This document shows positions 25,349 through 36,609 of a stretch of DNA of 64,000 nucleotides, one piece after another. Origin of the DNA: Lycium barbarum (taxonomy: Eukaryota; Streptophyta; Magnoliopsida; Solanales; Solanaceae); the NCBI RefSeq assembly GCF_019175385.1, contig NC_083345.1, forward strand, positions 11,757,205 through 11,821,204, written 5' to 3'. The notes under the pieces were generated by a model. It ran no database searches and had not been told where the DNA came from. It was given only the letters and a program-made list of their open reading frames with translations. The translations under genes and the position numbers were made by a program. The stretch's first letter is position 1, and the number at the start of each line of letters is the position of its first letter.

Positions 25349-26353
25349 TTTGTGGCATATTTTATGTCAGTAAGTTCCAAAAATATATTTGTTAAACTTT
25401 ATGCTCATGTTTTGAATACTAGTCCAATGAAGCCCGTGCTGAGCCCGGGCCCAAGATCAAGATAATAATGCACTTCATAATGTTTTTAATTAAAAGAAAT
25501 TTTGTACGTTTCTTAGGCACAACTCTTTTAAAATGATCGCTTCTTAATCATGTATTATTGATTAGTTAAATTTTTTGATCATATAATTAGATAATTTACT
25601 AAAAAAATTGTTATAAGAAAGCAAGTTTGCTTGGGATAAACAGATATCAAAGAGACAAAGATAACATGATGTTTAGTAACATAATTTAAAGTTTGCAGAA
25701 TGATTTCAAATTGACTATACTCATAAATTGAAAAGGAATTTTTTATATTTTATGAATTTGTGAGCATATAATTTCTAGTTAGAGGTAGGAATAGCATGTT
25801 TTGCTATTCATTGATTAACTACTCATAATTTCATGTGACCGATGGTTTATGCGGAAAAAAAATATGGTGATCAAAGTCTAGGTTTAGATGAAATTCAAAA
25901 TAAATTGAATTCTTTGAAACAAAGTTTAAGAATAGATATAGTTTGTCATTAACTCATTCAGGCTTTATTCTTAAAAGAAAACTTCCTTACTCAACCAACT
26001 AAGGATTTCATGATTTTTGACAAATTAAATTGCTTGCAAGAAAAGAAAGATGCGGTTATCAATATTTAATAATTATGGGATTGAGCAGTTGATCACTTGG
26101 TAAGCATCTTTTCTCTTTTCTATCCCACTTAATTAAGAAAATTGAATAAAATTTAAAGGTTCTTTTTCTTTTATTTTCTAAGATTTTAATCTATTAATTG
26201 GTAAAACATTTTAAAATTTATTTTCTATTGTATAGTTGTGTTAAATCATTAAATCTAACTTTATATTTTCATAATAACCTTTTTTTTAACTAAAAAAAAG
26301 ATCAAGAGAAATTTAATGGTAATTTAAGAATTACTAAAGAAAATTTGATCGAT

Positions 26354-26395
26354 AGAGTACTCTTCGGAGAGTACTCTTCGGAGAGTACTCTTCGG
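26354..26395. repeat. 15 bp x3 tandem repeat (GAGTACTCTTCGGA)
   Basis: Three consecutive GAGTACTCTTCGG units in otherwise AT-rich DNA. GAGTACTC is itself a palindrome. Confidence 0.9.
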
Positions 26396-26561
26396 GTACC
26401 AAATGAGTTCTTCAAAGTTATTATCATCACCATTTTAGATTATCTTTGTGCATAGTTATTTTTAGTAGATGACATCATCAATATTAACAATTTTTTAGCA
26501 TTTTTAAAGGGCTCAAAAATGAGTATATTGACAAAATTGATTGTGTCAACCTAAGTAAAAA

Positions 26562-28550
26562 TGTCACGACCCAACCCACGGGTCGTGCGGGCACCTACCA
26601 TATTATTACCCTGGTAGGCGAACCCTTACCAACTAAATCCAACCTTTAAACTGTTGCGACCACAATCTTTGAAAAATCACAAATTTAAAGTAAAAGCTTT
26701 GTACAGACTCTGTTTTTAACTACAATAAAACTGAAAAGAATTCCCCGGAAGCTAGTCTAGACAGGTACAAGAGCTCCTACAGTACAGGAAGACAAACTAA
26801 ATGACACCAGCCTTTGACTGGAGTGAGATGAGCGAGGCTGTAGGAGCATGCCTGATAAATCCACACGTTGAAACTTCAACTAAACCCTACAACATATCTA
26901 CACCCCAAGAAGGGTGGAGCAAAAGTAGTATCAGTACACCACACGTACTGGTAAGCATCATAGGTCGACTAATATTAGTTCACGCAACACAGTATAAAGT
27001 CAATAAGATAAACAGATAAGTCAATGAACCTCAAGATCCTCAATAAAGATTATTACACCCTCACCACTTATCTTTCCATTCTCAACTGTTCACTCCTTTT
27101 ATTTTCAAGAATTACGGGTATTCTACTTAACCACCACCGTTCCCTTCCTCTCATTCAACCTATTAGCTCTTGTCTCCACGCTTATCATACCCTCTAATTC
27201 CTACCCTTAATTATTCGTAAAGTTAACCTACTTAATTTTACTCACTACCATACGATACCCTAGGGAAGGGTTCGCTATTTAAAAGTCTGCCACAACATTT
27301 ATCTTATATTAAACACCCCTCCACACACAATCTCACGTAAATCATAAAGCTAAATAAACAATACCAACGGTAGTAGTCCACACATGCATAACATAGAAAT
27401 ATGAGATGTAGTGCAATGTAGAATCCGATGCAAGGGCCCAAAAACACTGTACATATATGTTAACTGATGTCATAGCTCAGTAGTCATGACCTGCAGGGGA
27501 CCCATGGTGTCCATGTACCACTCGTTCCGGATCCACTCCTCGGACCCGAGCGATAAATCCTTTACTCCGGAAAGAACCTCGGACGCGGATCCATATCACA
27601 TAGAATACTCGTATCCAACTCAACGGCCAAAAGACCAGATAACGCAATTTCCCATGCTCAGCCTTTCCTGCTACCTGTATTTCCTCAGAACCCGTGCAAT
27701 GCAATATTATGATGCGATAAATCAATAAGTCATAAATCATGCCCTTGATGGGCGCCGCGCTAGTACGACTTACTAGGACCTCTTAATACAATTTCTTATT
27801 TTCAAGAAAGACAACCATATGAATAATTCAATACAACCGGAAATAAAGACGGAAATTACCCACTCCTAGGGATGCACAAATTAAACATGAGATACCCCTC
27901 AGTGATGATATTACCCTCGTTAATAGCAGTTCATTGTTACCCTAGCTACCATTTACACAAGATTTTAGTTACATTATAGGATATGTCCACCCCAACTCCG
28001 TGTCCGAAGACCTAGTCATGCAGTCTCCCGTCAACTCTAAAAGTATATACTATTCACTAATCAAAGTCTAACTCAAGTAAACCATAGCCTATCTCGTTGA
28101 CGAACAACTAATTGAATCTCTATGAATTGCTCGTCTTCCTAGCTTTCATCCGAATCCATGAGAGGTACTAGTCGTAGGGAGGAAATTAAAAGGGTCTCTT
28201 TTTCTTGGTACAAGGGTTTTCTTTCATATGGAACCCTAGCTGCAGCCCTTGGGAGTCTTTTATTGAAAAACAAGAGAAAAATAAAATAAGTGACCAAAAA
28301 TGCAGTCACTGTTCTGCGTGGACCGCTGCAGCAGTCGAAATGCCGCTATAGCGATACCGCTATGGCGGTCCCTTGACCGCTATAGAGGTTTGCGTCCTTC
28401 CCTGGCCCACAATTTTCTAATTCACCCCGAAATTGATTTTTCCCACTCTTAACCCTTAAATCACACCATAGAGCTTATTATTCACGACCCTAGACCTAGA
28501 TTGGGCACGAGTTCGCGGAATATTAAACAACGACCAGACGGGTCATTACA
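26562..28550 (-). repeat. 3' LTR (left copy) of the minus-strand element
   Basis: 1989 bp. Starts TGTCACGACCC and ends GGGTCATTACA (plus strand). It is highly similar to the right copy apart from substitutions and the MITE there. Palindromic CCGCTATAG-type motifs lie at about 28320-28390. Confidence 0.9.
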
Positions 28551-29014
28551 TCAGATATCAATTAAACTACCATTCATCCCCGAACGGGGTGGGGTGAAGT
28601 AAGGGTCACCTTTCTGGGCCCTACACCGTAGGAGATAGGATTTTGAGCTATCAACATAGGGGCAAGGAAATTATTTGACATAGAACAATAGAAAAAAAAA
28701 AATTCCAAGGCCACCGCTATAGCGGTCAAATCGTTGCCCGCAGCGGTCATCGAGCAGAAAAAAAATAAATGGGGTGTTCACCCCTCCGACTTCCCACTTT
28801 TCCCCTATACACGAAAACTTCCCTTCTCCCTACTAAAATTCGTCCCCCTTATAGATTACTCAACCCTCTCATTTCCTTCCCCACTCCCTTATAACCACCA
28901 TAGCCCCTTCTATTTCCTAAAACACTACCCAAAACAGATAAGAAAATAAAGGTTTCCCCTACACCCCAAAGTTCACTTTTCTTGCCAAGTCTGCAGATCT
29001 CTCGCCATTTCAAG
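28551..29014 (+). promoter_or_regulatory. putative promoter and 5' leader exon of the internal ORF
   Basis: The sequence 5' of the intron donor at 29015 becomes pyrimidine-rich with ACTACCCAAAACAG and TCACTTTTCTTGCC, as in plant 5' UTRs. A CCGCTATAGCGGT palindrome is at about 28713-28725. The layout resembles the leader of the Athila ORF (49550-49763). No clear TATA box was assigned. Confidence 0.45.
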
Positions 29015-29782
29015 GTATGTGCTCTCTTTCACTGTCCTATAACTTGTCTATGTCTTTCTATTTCAAAATTTTCACGCTTAACTTTCTAGATTAAGAAGAA
29101 ATTCGATTTTCTAGACAAAAACGGGTTTTCGGTTCTTAGGGAGGGCAGTTCTTTGGATCATGGAGGGTTATTTCACGTTCATAATATTTTAGCAACACTT
29201 TACACTGAAGATCTGCTAAATATGGGGTAGTCTTCTGTTGGATGGAATGTTTTGTAGTGGTGCAATTTTTTGATGTTTTTGCTCAAATTTGGTAACCATG
29301 GTAGTTGAAATAGGGCAGAAAAAGTTGTAAAAGTCAGACATGCTATCATACTACTTGATCCTTGACAAAAATGGGAAAATCAAGATGAAAATTTTGGGTT
29401 TGCAAAAAGTTGGGGTAGGAATTTTTTGGACTGGAGAAGACGGGCCCGCTGCGGCGGTCCTTCAACCTTTACAGCTGTACCGCTGTAGCAATGGAACCAT
29501 CGCTGCGAGCGACCCTTCTGATTTGGGAGGTGGCCACTATAACGGTGACCTGTTTTCTATAGCAAGGCCGCTACAACGACGATGCACCACTATGGCGATG
29601 CCTTGCCCTCTGTAGCGGCCCTCTCACCGCTATAGCGGCTTCGCTGCAGTGGCCCTACCGCTGCCGCACGGAGCTGCTTCAGGCAGAAACGAATTTTAAG
29701 ATTTTTCTACTATTTCATGCATAGGATATCACCGCTAACTCTTTGTACCACACTATTTTAACCTTGTTTTTCACCTTTTTAG
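29015..29782 (+). other. putative leader intron carrying a palindrome array
   Basis: Donor CAAG/GTATGTGC and acceptor CCTTTTTAG/GCTAAC bracket 768 bp just before the ATG at 29803. The segment 29440-29680 is crowded with CCGCTATAGCGG-related motifs, some exact and some degenerate. The splice sites are read by eye. Confidence 0.6.
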
Positions 29783-29802
29783 GCTAACTCTCTCGCTTTA
29801 CT

Positions 29803-31334
29803 ATGGCGGGTCAAGGACAACAAGTACAACAACCCCCAGTTCCTCACGCATATGTCAAATTCCCCAACAATGCTTGTAAGAGGAATTTCATGGAACAGTG
29901 GACCAAGGGTCTGCTTCATGAGCGAGCTTTTATTATGGACCGAGTTGAGGAGCTGGCCCCGAAATTCTATCAGACTCTACACCGCATTCGTTGGGGTCTG
30001 TTAGTCGAGGAGCCTGGGGATGTCAACTGTAACTGGGTCAGAGAGTTGTATTCTATGCTCCCTACTGTAGATTGGACTGTCCCGGAGCCGCAGATTACAA
30101 TCCGAGGGGTTTCCATAAAAGTGGGTGCCGAGGCCATCAATGCCGTTCATGGGCTGCCCAACCCTCTACAGGATGAGCTTCGAGCCAAGGACATTGAAGG
30201 AAACGGGTCGTGGTTGGTGAGGATACTGGTGAGAGAATCAAAAAGGAAGGCTACCTGGGTTGTCTCCCGTTTGGCTATTAAAAGTAGACACTTTACTCTT
30301 GAGGGACGGAGGTGGTTAAACCTCGTTGCCCGGCGGGTTCGCCCTTCGAGAAATCCTACTGATGTCACTTACCCATGGGCCCTTGTATGGATTGCATCCT
30401 GGATGGTATGCTCGTGAATGTGGGTATGCAGGTGATCGAGGAATGGCGGGGTTTTGTAGCCAAGGCTGGCCCCAGCTTGACGTTTCCCTCTCTGATTACC
30501 TATTTTTGTCGTAATGCTGGGGTGCCTTTGGAGCCTGGGGACCGCTATGTGGAGTGCGATGTCGCCTTTGACCCATTGAAGGTCAAGGGATCACAGGGCA
30601 GGGGCAAAAGAAAGAGGTCTGGCTCGGATGACAGCGAGGACAGCGATAGACCTCATAGCGGGAGTGGTCAGTCACAGACCCCGGGTACCCTGGAGCGTAT
30701 GGAGGCTGATATGGCTATCGTGAAGACGACCATGATGGGTTTTGCGCGGCCTTCCATGGAGGCCGGGTTATCTAGTAGTGCTACGGGTGCTGGTTAGTTT
30801 ACCACAGAGCTGATAAAGAGTTACATAGAGACCCAGACCAAGATGGGAGAGGCTGTGGATGCCTTGCAGGGCACCTATGGATCGTTGGCTCAGGCCCATG
30901 TGGATCTCCAGGTTGACCTGAACGAGGAGAAGAGGAAGAGACGGACTAGGGACAAGCTATTTATGAAGATGTGGAAAGGCATCAAGAGTCTTTTGAAGGC
31001 CTTAGTCCCGAAGGTGAAGGCTCTCAAGGTGACTACCAGAGATGCCTCCCAGTTCTCCTTCCTCAGCGAGTCCGGACTTGGCAGAGAGGACTCTAGTGAC
31101 TTGGAGGATGGTGACGACGAGGCGACTAGTGGCTTAGAGCTCCCCCCTCCTCCCTTCTGTTTTTCAGCTTTGGTTAGTACTTGCCCTTGTAGGGCTTTGA
31201 TGTTCACACAATTTGCTTGCTTTTGGTTATTTTTGGAATGTTTGGATAATTTCTATTTTGTTGTTTTGGTGCGGGTGCCCCGGTTTAAGGGTGCTCGTAA
31301 GATAATTTCCCTAGTTGGGCGAATGCTTTTATGA
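29803..31334 (+). pseudogene. 'putative plant transposon protein' (PF20167-like) ORF, one frameshift and one stop
   Basis: Frame 29803-30417 has the domain often annotated as 'putative plant transposon protein': WVRELYSMLPTVDW, IRGVSIKVGAEAINAVHGLP, KATWVVSRLAIKSRHFTLEG and NPTDVTYPWALV. A one-base loss near 30389 shifts it to the frame starting before 30375, which continues the same domain (LDGMLVNVGMQVIEEW). After it come a basic acidic-serine segment (GKRKRSGSDDSEDSD, NLS-like) and a TAG at 30795-30797. Beyond the stop the frame continues with a heptad-like coiled coil (KMGEAVDALQGTYGSLAQAH) and an acidic tail. Function is unknown. It is antisense to its LTRs and is related in design to the ORF at 50769-52979. 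Confidence 0.75.
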
Positions 31335-31424
31335 AATTATTTGCTTTGGAAATTGGTATTTTCTTGGTATATTGATGAATTATACGTGTTGGCAAAACAG
31401 GGGAGGAAGGAAAGGCTACTAGTC

Positions 31425-31562
31425 AAATGGTACCGCTATGGCGGTGAGTATATCACTATAGCGGACCCTTGCGGAAAGGTTGGGTCAGCTATAGCGGTCC
31501 GATGCCCACTATAGCGAGTCCGCTATAGCGGTCCCCGTACCGCTACAGCAGTGCTACAGTGC
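31425..31562. repeat. CCGCTATAGCGG palindrome cluster downstream of the ORF
   Basis: At least six motifs of the form (A)CCGCTATAGCGG or one-base variants lie in 140 bp, for example near 31426, 31455, 31480, 31500, 31520 and 31540. Together with the clusters at 28320-28390, 28710-28750, 29440-29680 and 34110-34195 they mark the whole element. Confidence 0.85.
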
Positions 31563-32024
31563 CAATGGGCGAAACTTTTGCCCTCCAGGTCGGGTCGCGT
31601 AGGGGTTTACTTAACTGTTTAGCGCATAAAAACATGGTTTTCACTTACGAGTACGAATGCGCTATTAACTTGCTAAAATTTCCAGAATCAGTACCTAGTC
31701 TATAACACTAACATTATCACTGAAGCTTCTTTTGTTCACACGCATACTCCGCACCTGCTACAAAAAATCTTCCTTGCGTCAAATTAGAGAGACACTAATT
31801 GGAATCGACAGATACCAATTAGCCTGTCGGGATACCAATTGTGATCATCCAGATACCAATCGGATCTAACTAGGAGACGACGGATTTGAGGCGGCTCGAT
31901 GGAATGAATGAAGGGAAAATTCTAGATGCCCTATAGCCTCTTGTGGACGGGTACGGACGTCATCGTACCATTCCATAAGACTCTACTAGACATTTGCTCT
32001 TGTACTTGTGAGACTGGTAACCTA
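31563..32024 (-). other. 5' leader of the minus-strand element
   Basis: Non-coding. It lies between the palindrome cluster and the primer site. It contains four spaced AGATACCAATT-type repeats at about 31795-31860. Confidence 0.5.
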
Positions 32025-32039
32025 GGCTCTGATACCAAC
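32025..32039 (-). other. primer binding site, tRNA-iMet type
   Basis: On the minus strand it reads GTTGGTATCAGAGCC directly after the LTR end CGTGACA. TGGTATCAGAGCC is the complement of the initiator tRNA-Met 3' end, widely used by plant LTR retrotransposons. Confidence 0.9.
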
Positions 32040-34353
32040 TGTCACGACCCAACCCACGGGTCGTGCGGGCACCTACCATATTATTACCCTAGTAGGCGAA
32101 CCCTTACCAACTAAATCCAACCTTTAAACAGTTGCGACCACAATCTTTGAAAAATCACAAATTTAAAGTAAAAGCTTTGTACAGACTCTATTTTTAACTA
32201 CAATAAAACTGAAAAGAATTCCTCGGAAGCTAGTCTAGACAAGTACAAGAGCTCCTACAGTACAGGAAGACAAACTAAATGACACCAGCCTCTGACTGGA
32301 GTGAGATAAGCGAGGCTGTAGGAGAATGCTTGATAAATCCACACGCCGAAACTTCAACTAAACCCTGCAACATATCTACACCCCAAAAAGGGCGGAGCAA
32401 AAGTAGTATCAGTACACCACACGTACTGGTAAGCATCATAGGTCGACTAATATTAGTTCACACAACACAGTATAAAGTCAATAAGATAAACAGATAAGTC
32501 AATGAACCTCAAGATCCTCACTAAAGATTATTACACCCTCACCACTTACCTTTCCATTCTCAACTGTTCACTCCTTTTATTTTCAAGAATTACGGGCATT
32601 CTACTTAACCACCACCGTTCCCTTCCTCTCATTCAACCTATTAGCTTTCGTCTCCACGCTTATCATACCCTCTAATTCCTACCCTTAATTGTCCGTAAAG
32701 TTCACCTACTTAATTTTACTCAAAACCATATGATACCCTAGGGAAGGGTTCGCTATTTGAAAGTCCCACCACAAGAAAGTATAGAAATGGCAATAATTTT
32801 TTTTTATATTTTTCAACAACTTAGTTTTATTGTTGGCAAATGATTTTTTTGTTGCCAAAGAATTTAATTTTGTTCCCATATTATTGATTATTGTGGCAAA
32901 AAGTACTTTTGGCAAACCAAAAAAAGTTGTTGCACCTTATTGCAATAACAGCCGTTGGGAAAAGTTCATGCAACAAAATATTTTTTTTATTGCCAAATGT
33001 ACTTATTGCAACAATAATCAATTTATGGCAACAAAAAAATTTTTGTTGCCAATTTTTTTATTTTTTTTGTAGTGTCCGCCACTACATTTATCTTATATTA
33101 AACACCCCTCCACACACAATCTCACATAAATCATAAAGCTAAAAAACAATACCAACGGTAGCAGTCCACACATGCATAACATAGAAATATGAGACGTAGT
33201 GCAATGCAGAATGTGATGCAAGGGCTCAAACACACTGTACATACATGCTAACTGATGTCATGGCTCAGTAGTCATGACCTGCAGGGGACCCATGGTATCC
33301 GTGCACCACTCGTTCTGGATCCACTCCTAGGACCCGAGCCATAAATCCTCCACTCCGGAATGAACCTCGGACGTGGATCCATATCACATAGAATACTCGT
33401 ATCCAACTCAACGGCCAAAAGACCAGATAACGTAGTTTCCCATGCTCAACCTTTCCTGCTTCCTGTATTTCCTCATAACCCGTGCAATGAAATGCTATGA
33501 TTCAATAAATCAACAAGTCATAAATCATGCCTTGATGGGCACCGCGCTAGTCCGACTTACTCGGACCTCTCAATACAATTTCTTATTTTCAAGAAAGAAA
33601 ACCATATGAATAATTCAATACAACCAGAAATAAAGACGGAAATCTCCCACTCCTAGGGATGCATAAATTAAAGATGAGACACCCCTCAGTGATGATAGTA
33701 CCCTCATTAATAGCCGTTCATTGTTACCTTAGATACCATTTACATAAGATATTAGTTACGTTATAAGATATGTCCACCCTAACTCCGTATCCGAAGACCT
33801 AATCATGCAGTCTCCCGTTAACTCTAAAAATATATACGATTCACTAATCAAAGTCTAACTCAAGTAAACCATAACCTACCTCGTTGATGAACAGCTAATT
33901 GAATCTCCATGAATTGCTCGTCTTCCTAGCTTTCATCCAAATCCATGAGAGGTACTAGTTGTAGGGAGTGGTGGTGGGGAGGAAATTAGAAGGGTTTTTG
34001 TTTTCTTGGTACAAGGGTTTTCTTTCATATGGATCCCTAAGAGTAGCCCTTGGGAGTCTTTTATTGAAAAATGAGAGAAAAATAAACTAAGTGACCAAAA
34101 ACGCGGTCATTGTTCCGCGTGGACCGCTGCGGCAGTCGAAATACCACTATAGCGGCACTGCTATGGCGGTACCTTGACCGCTATAGAGGTCCACTTCCTT
34201 CCCTGGCCCACAGTTTTCTAATTCATCTCGAAATTGTTTTTTCCCACTCTTAACCCTTAAATCACACCATAGAGCTTATTATTCACGACCCTAGACCTAA
34301 ATTGTGCATGGGTTCGCGGAATATTAAATAACGACCGGACGGGTCGTTATACA
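32040..34353 (-). repeat. 5' LTR (right copy) of the minus-strand element
   Basis: 2314 bp including a 308 bp MITE plus its 3 bp duplication. Without these it is close to the length of the left copy. Its outer end reads GGGTCGTTATACA, slightly changed from the left copy. Confidence 0.9.
32767..33074. mobile_element. CACTA-type MITE, 308 bp, inside the right LTR
   Basis: Ends are CACCACAAGAAAG and TTTTTTTTGTAGTG, inverted CACTACAAGAAA-type termini of CACTA elements. TCC flanks both sides (32764-32766 and 33075-33077), the 3 bp duplication of that superfamily. The left LTR lacks it, showing the empty site (GTCTGCCAC). The interior repeats TTGCCA/TGGCAA in both orientations. No protein is encoded. 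Confidence 0.93.
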
Positions 34354-34366
34354 AAATGAAATAAAG

Positions 34367-35549
34367 TGTTGGAGTTTTGCCCTGATTTTCTTACCATATT
34401 TGGATTTTACCTTTTCTTAAAGGAAGGGCAAAGAGTTTACCATAATTGATTTTACTTTTTCCAAAAGGAAAATACAAATCTTCCATATTTGAGTAACCTT
34501 TTTCTGGGAGGAAAAGTCTTGTTCATCTATAAATTGAAGACCTCCTTCTCACAATTAGAGAACACAACAGCATCCACAATGTAGTCCTTTAGAGAGTTTT
34601 GCTTGAGGGAAGATTTATTCTCTCAATAGTTTTAGAATATTTTTTTATATTAGTATTATCATGTGTAGGTCTATTGACCAAACTCATATCATATAACAAA
34701 GTCCTTTTTATAGTTTTCCTTGTCATCTGATTTATCGCCGAATCGTTTTAGGTTTGTAATTATAAGCTTTCGCATGACGCCCTGATTATTTCGATCCCAA
34801 CAAGTTGTATCAAAGCCAATGGTTCGGCCAATGATTCGGCGATGTTTAGGACATGTTCAAGGCTGTTTCAAATCAAGAGCAAACAATTTCACGATAATGA
34901 AGATTTTATCTAGGAGTACTACATGTGGAGATGAATTTCAACCATAATTTTAACATCCCTGATGCTGTATCTTTAAAAATAAAGTAAAATATTTTTAAAC
35001 CAATCTTTAACCCACAATATTTTTAATCTTATTTTTAACAATGGCAAGCAGGGGCGATAGATTCGTGCAGAAGGCAGATCAAGTTTTGTCAAGAAAATCC
35101 AGGCAAAAAGGGGAGATTTGTTAGGGTTTTGCCCTGATTTTCTTACCATATTTGGATTTTACCTTTTCTTGAAGGAAGGGCAAAGAGTTTACCATAATTG
35201 ATTTTACTTTTTCCAAAAGGAAAATACAAATCTTCCATATTTGAGTAACCCTTTTCTTGGAGGAAAAGCCTTGGACATCTATAAATTGAAGACCTCTTTC
35301 TCACAACTAGAGAACACAATAGCTTCCACAATGTAGTCCTTTAGAGAGTTTTGCTTAGGGGGAGATTTATTCTCTCAATAGGTTTAGAATATGTTTTATA
35401 TTAATTTTATAATATGTAGGTCAATTGACCAAGCCATATCATAATATTATGCCTTTTTAGTATAGTTTTAGTTGTCATCTGATTTATCGCCGTTCAAGGC
35501 TTGTAATTATTAGCTTCTGCATGACGCCCTGATTATTTCGATCCCAACA
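34367..35549 (+). mobile_element. TRIM-like miniature LTR retrotransposon, 1.18 kb
   Basis: Two ~433 bp LTRs (34367-34802 and 35119-35549) begin TGTT and end ATCCCAACA. TAAAG is duplicated exactly at 34362-34366 and 35550-35554. After the 5' LTR comes AGTTGTATCAAAGCCA, a variant of the tRNA-Met primer site. Before the 3' LTR comes AAAAAGGGGAGATT, a polypurine tract. The 316 bp interior has no protein domain. Size and content match terminal-repeat retrotransposons in miniature, probably copia-driven. It lies 13 bp from the end of the preceding LTR element. Confidence 0.92.
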
Positions 35550-35554
35550 TAAAG

Positions 35555-36500
35555 TAGGGGCAAAAATAAGAGATAGAAAAAAGATATGCTATCAAAAAGG
35601 GTTTCAAAGTATCTTGATTTATTGGAATATACTTTGATACATGAAGTAATAAATAGCAACTCTAAGGATAATTTAAACGAGCAAACTAATTTAATTGGGT
35701 CAACCAAATAGTTATAATGTAACTAAGTACTACAAAACGCATTGCCCGTTATATATAGTAATAATATGTGTAAAATCAAACACACTTCACATAAGTTAAA
35801 TCGGTAGGTATGTATGTGATAAACATAAAATCTCAAGGATTCCTTTTCTTTTTGGTTCGAGAATCTCAAGGAGTTTGATTCGTGTGTACTTACTACTTAC
35901 ACATAGCCTATTTGGTCAAATTTATTTTTCTCCAAAAGTAATTATTTTTTTCAATAAGTGCTTATTTAAAAAAAAGTGAGGTGTTTGGCTAAATTTTTGG
36001 GAAAAAATAAGTGTTTATGGCAAGGAGCAAAAGCAGAAGTAGAAGCAGTTTTCATAAGCTAAAAAAAATAGTTTTTGCCAAAAAACACTTTTTTGAAAAG
36101 CACTTTTGAGAAAATACATTTAGAAATACTTTTTAAAAGTTTGGCCAAACACTAATTACTGTTGAAAAGTGCTTTTAAAATTAATTGGCCTAACACAAAC
36201 TGTTTTTTGTCAAAAGTATGTTTTTGAAAAGCACTTTTTAAAAAAAAGATATTTTTCAAAATAAGCTGATTTTAAAAGTTTGGCGAAACATGCTAATATA
36301 CTTTTTTTTTAAAAAAAAGATTTATTGAAGGAATAGAGTATTCCGAGTAAAAGAGGAAAATAGATTTTATTTATTTGACTTCTTGATTGTGTTTGTAACG
36401 ACTTCTCCAAATTTCAAAAAATAAAATAAAAATATTTTTGCACTCCCGCCTCAAAGGCGGTTACGTCACCCACTCCCACGTCTACCAAAATTAAAAAAAT
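35555..36500. other. intergenic DNA with a Lys/Leu-type foldback repeat
   Basis: No gene. The segment 35920-36300 is built of AAAAGCACTTTT and GTTTGGCCAAAC motifs in both orientations, as in a MITE-like foldback repeat. I could not fix its ends. Confidence 0.5.
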
Positions 36501-36566
36501 TATATAAACCTGACATTTAGTTCTAGGGTTTTACTTTTTGTACTTCCACTACTTTATTAGGGTTTC
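36501..36566 (+). promoter_or_regulatory. P0 core promoter with two telo-boxes
   Basis: TATATAAACC at about 36501-36510 is a TATA-like box. TAGGGTTT occurs at 36524-36531 and 36558-36565. Telo-boxes (AAACCCTA on either strand) near the transcription start are typical of plant ribosomal protein genes, which supports the gene call. Confidence 0.75.
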
Positions 36567-36609
36567 CTCCTCAAGAAACCCCATATATTTTCTCTAAGAG
36601 TTATTAGCA

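Larger units (their letters stand above)
24340..26561. other. CHS 3' UTR and intergenic DNA
   Basis: The first ~150 bp are probably 3' UTR (TGTATTTG repeats near 24422-24450, AATAATGATA near 24464). The rest is AT-rich without coding signals. It carries a 36 bp tandem duplication and a 15 bp triple repeat, listed separately. Confidence 0.6.
26562..34353 (-). mobile_element. non-autonomous LTR retrotransposon, tRNA-Met primed, with an antisense ORF
   Basis: Two long direct repeats, 26562-28550 and 32040-34353, start TGTCACGACCCAACCC. The complement of a tRNA-iMet primer site, GGCTCTGATACCAAC (32025-32039), abuts the right copy. The element therefore runs on the minus strand, with its 5' LTR at right. 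Primer site and LTR ends fit Del/Tekay-type chromoviruses. No gag, RT or integrase is present. The ~3.5 kb interior holds a leader (31790-32039, minus) and an ORF on the opposite strand. CCGCTATAGCGG palindromes occur in both LTRs and the interior. The target duplication is A-rich and unclear. Confidence 0.85.

Noticed and set aside
29803..31334. Independent host gene
   Set aside because: It sits between two LTRs sharing its palindromes and has a frameshift and a stop. Its domain is typical of transposon-associated ORFs.
26562..34353. Two independent solo LTRs flanking a gene
   Set aside because: A tRNA-Met primer site abuts the right copy, and the interior shares the LTR palindromes, so one element is the better reading.
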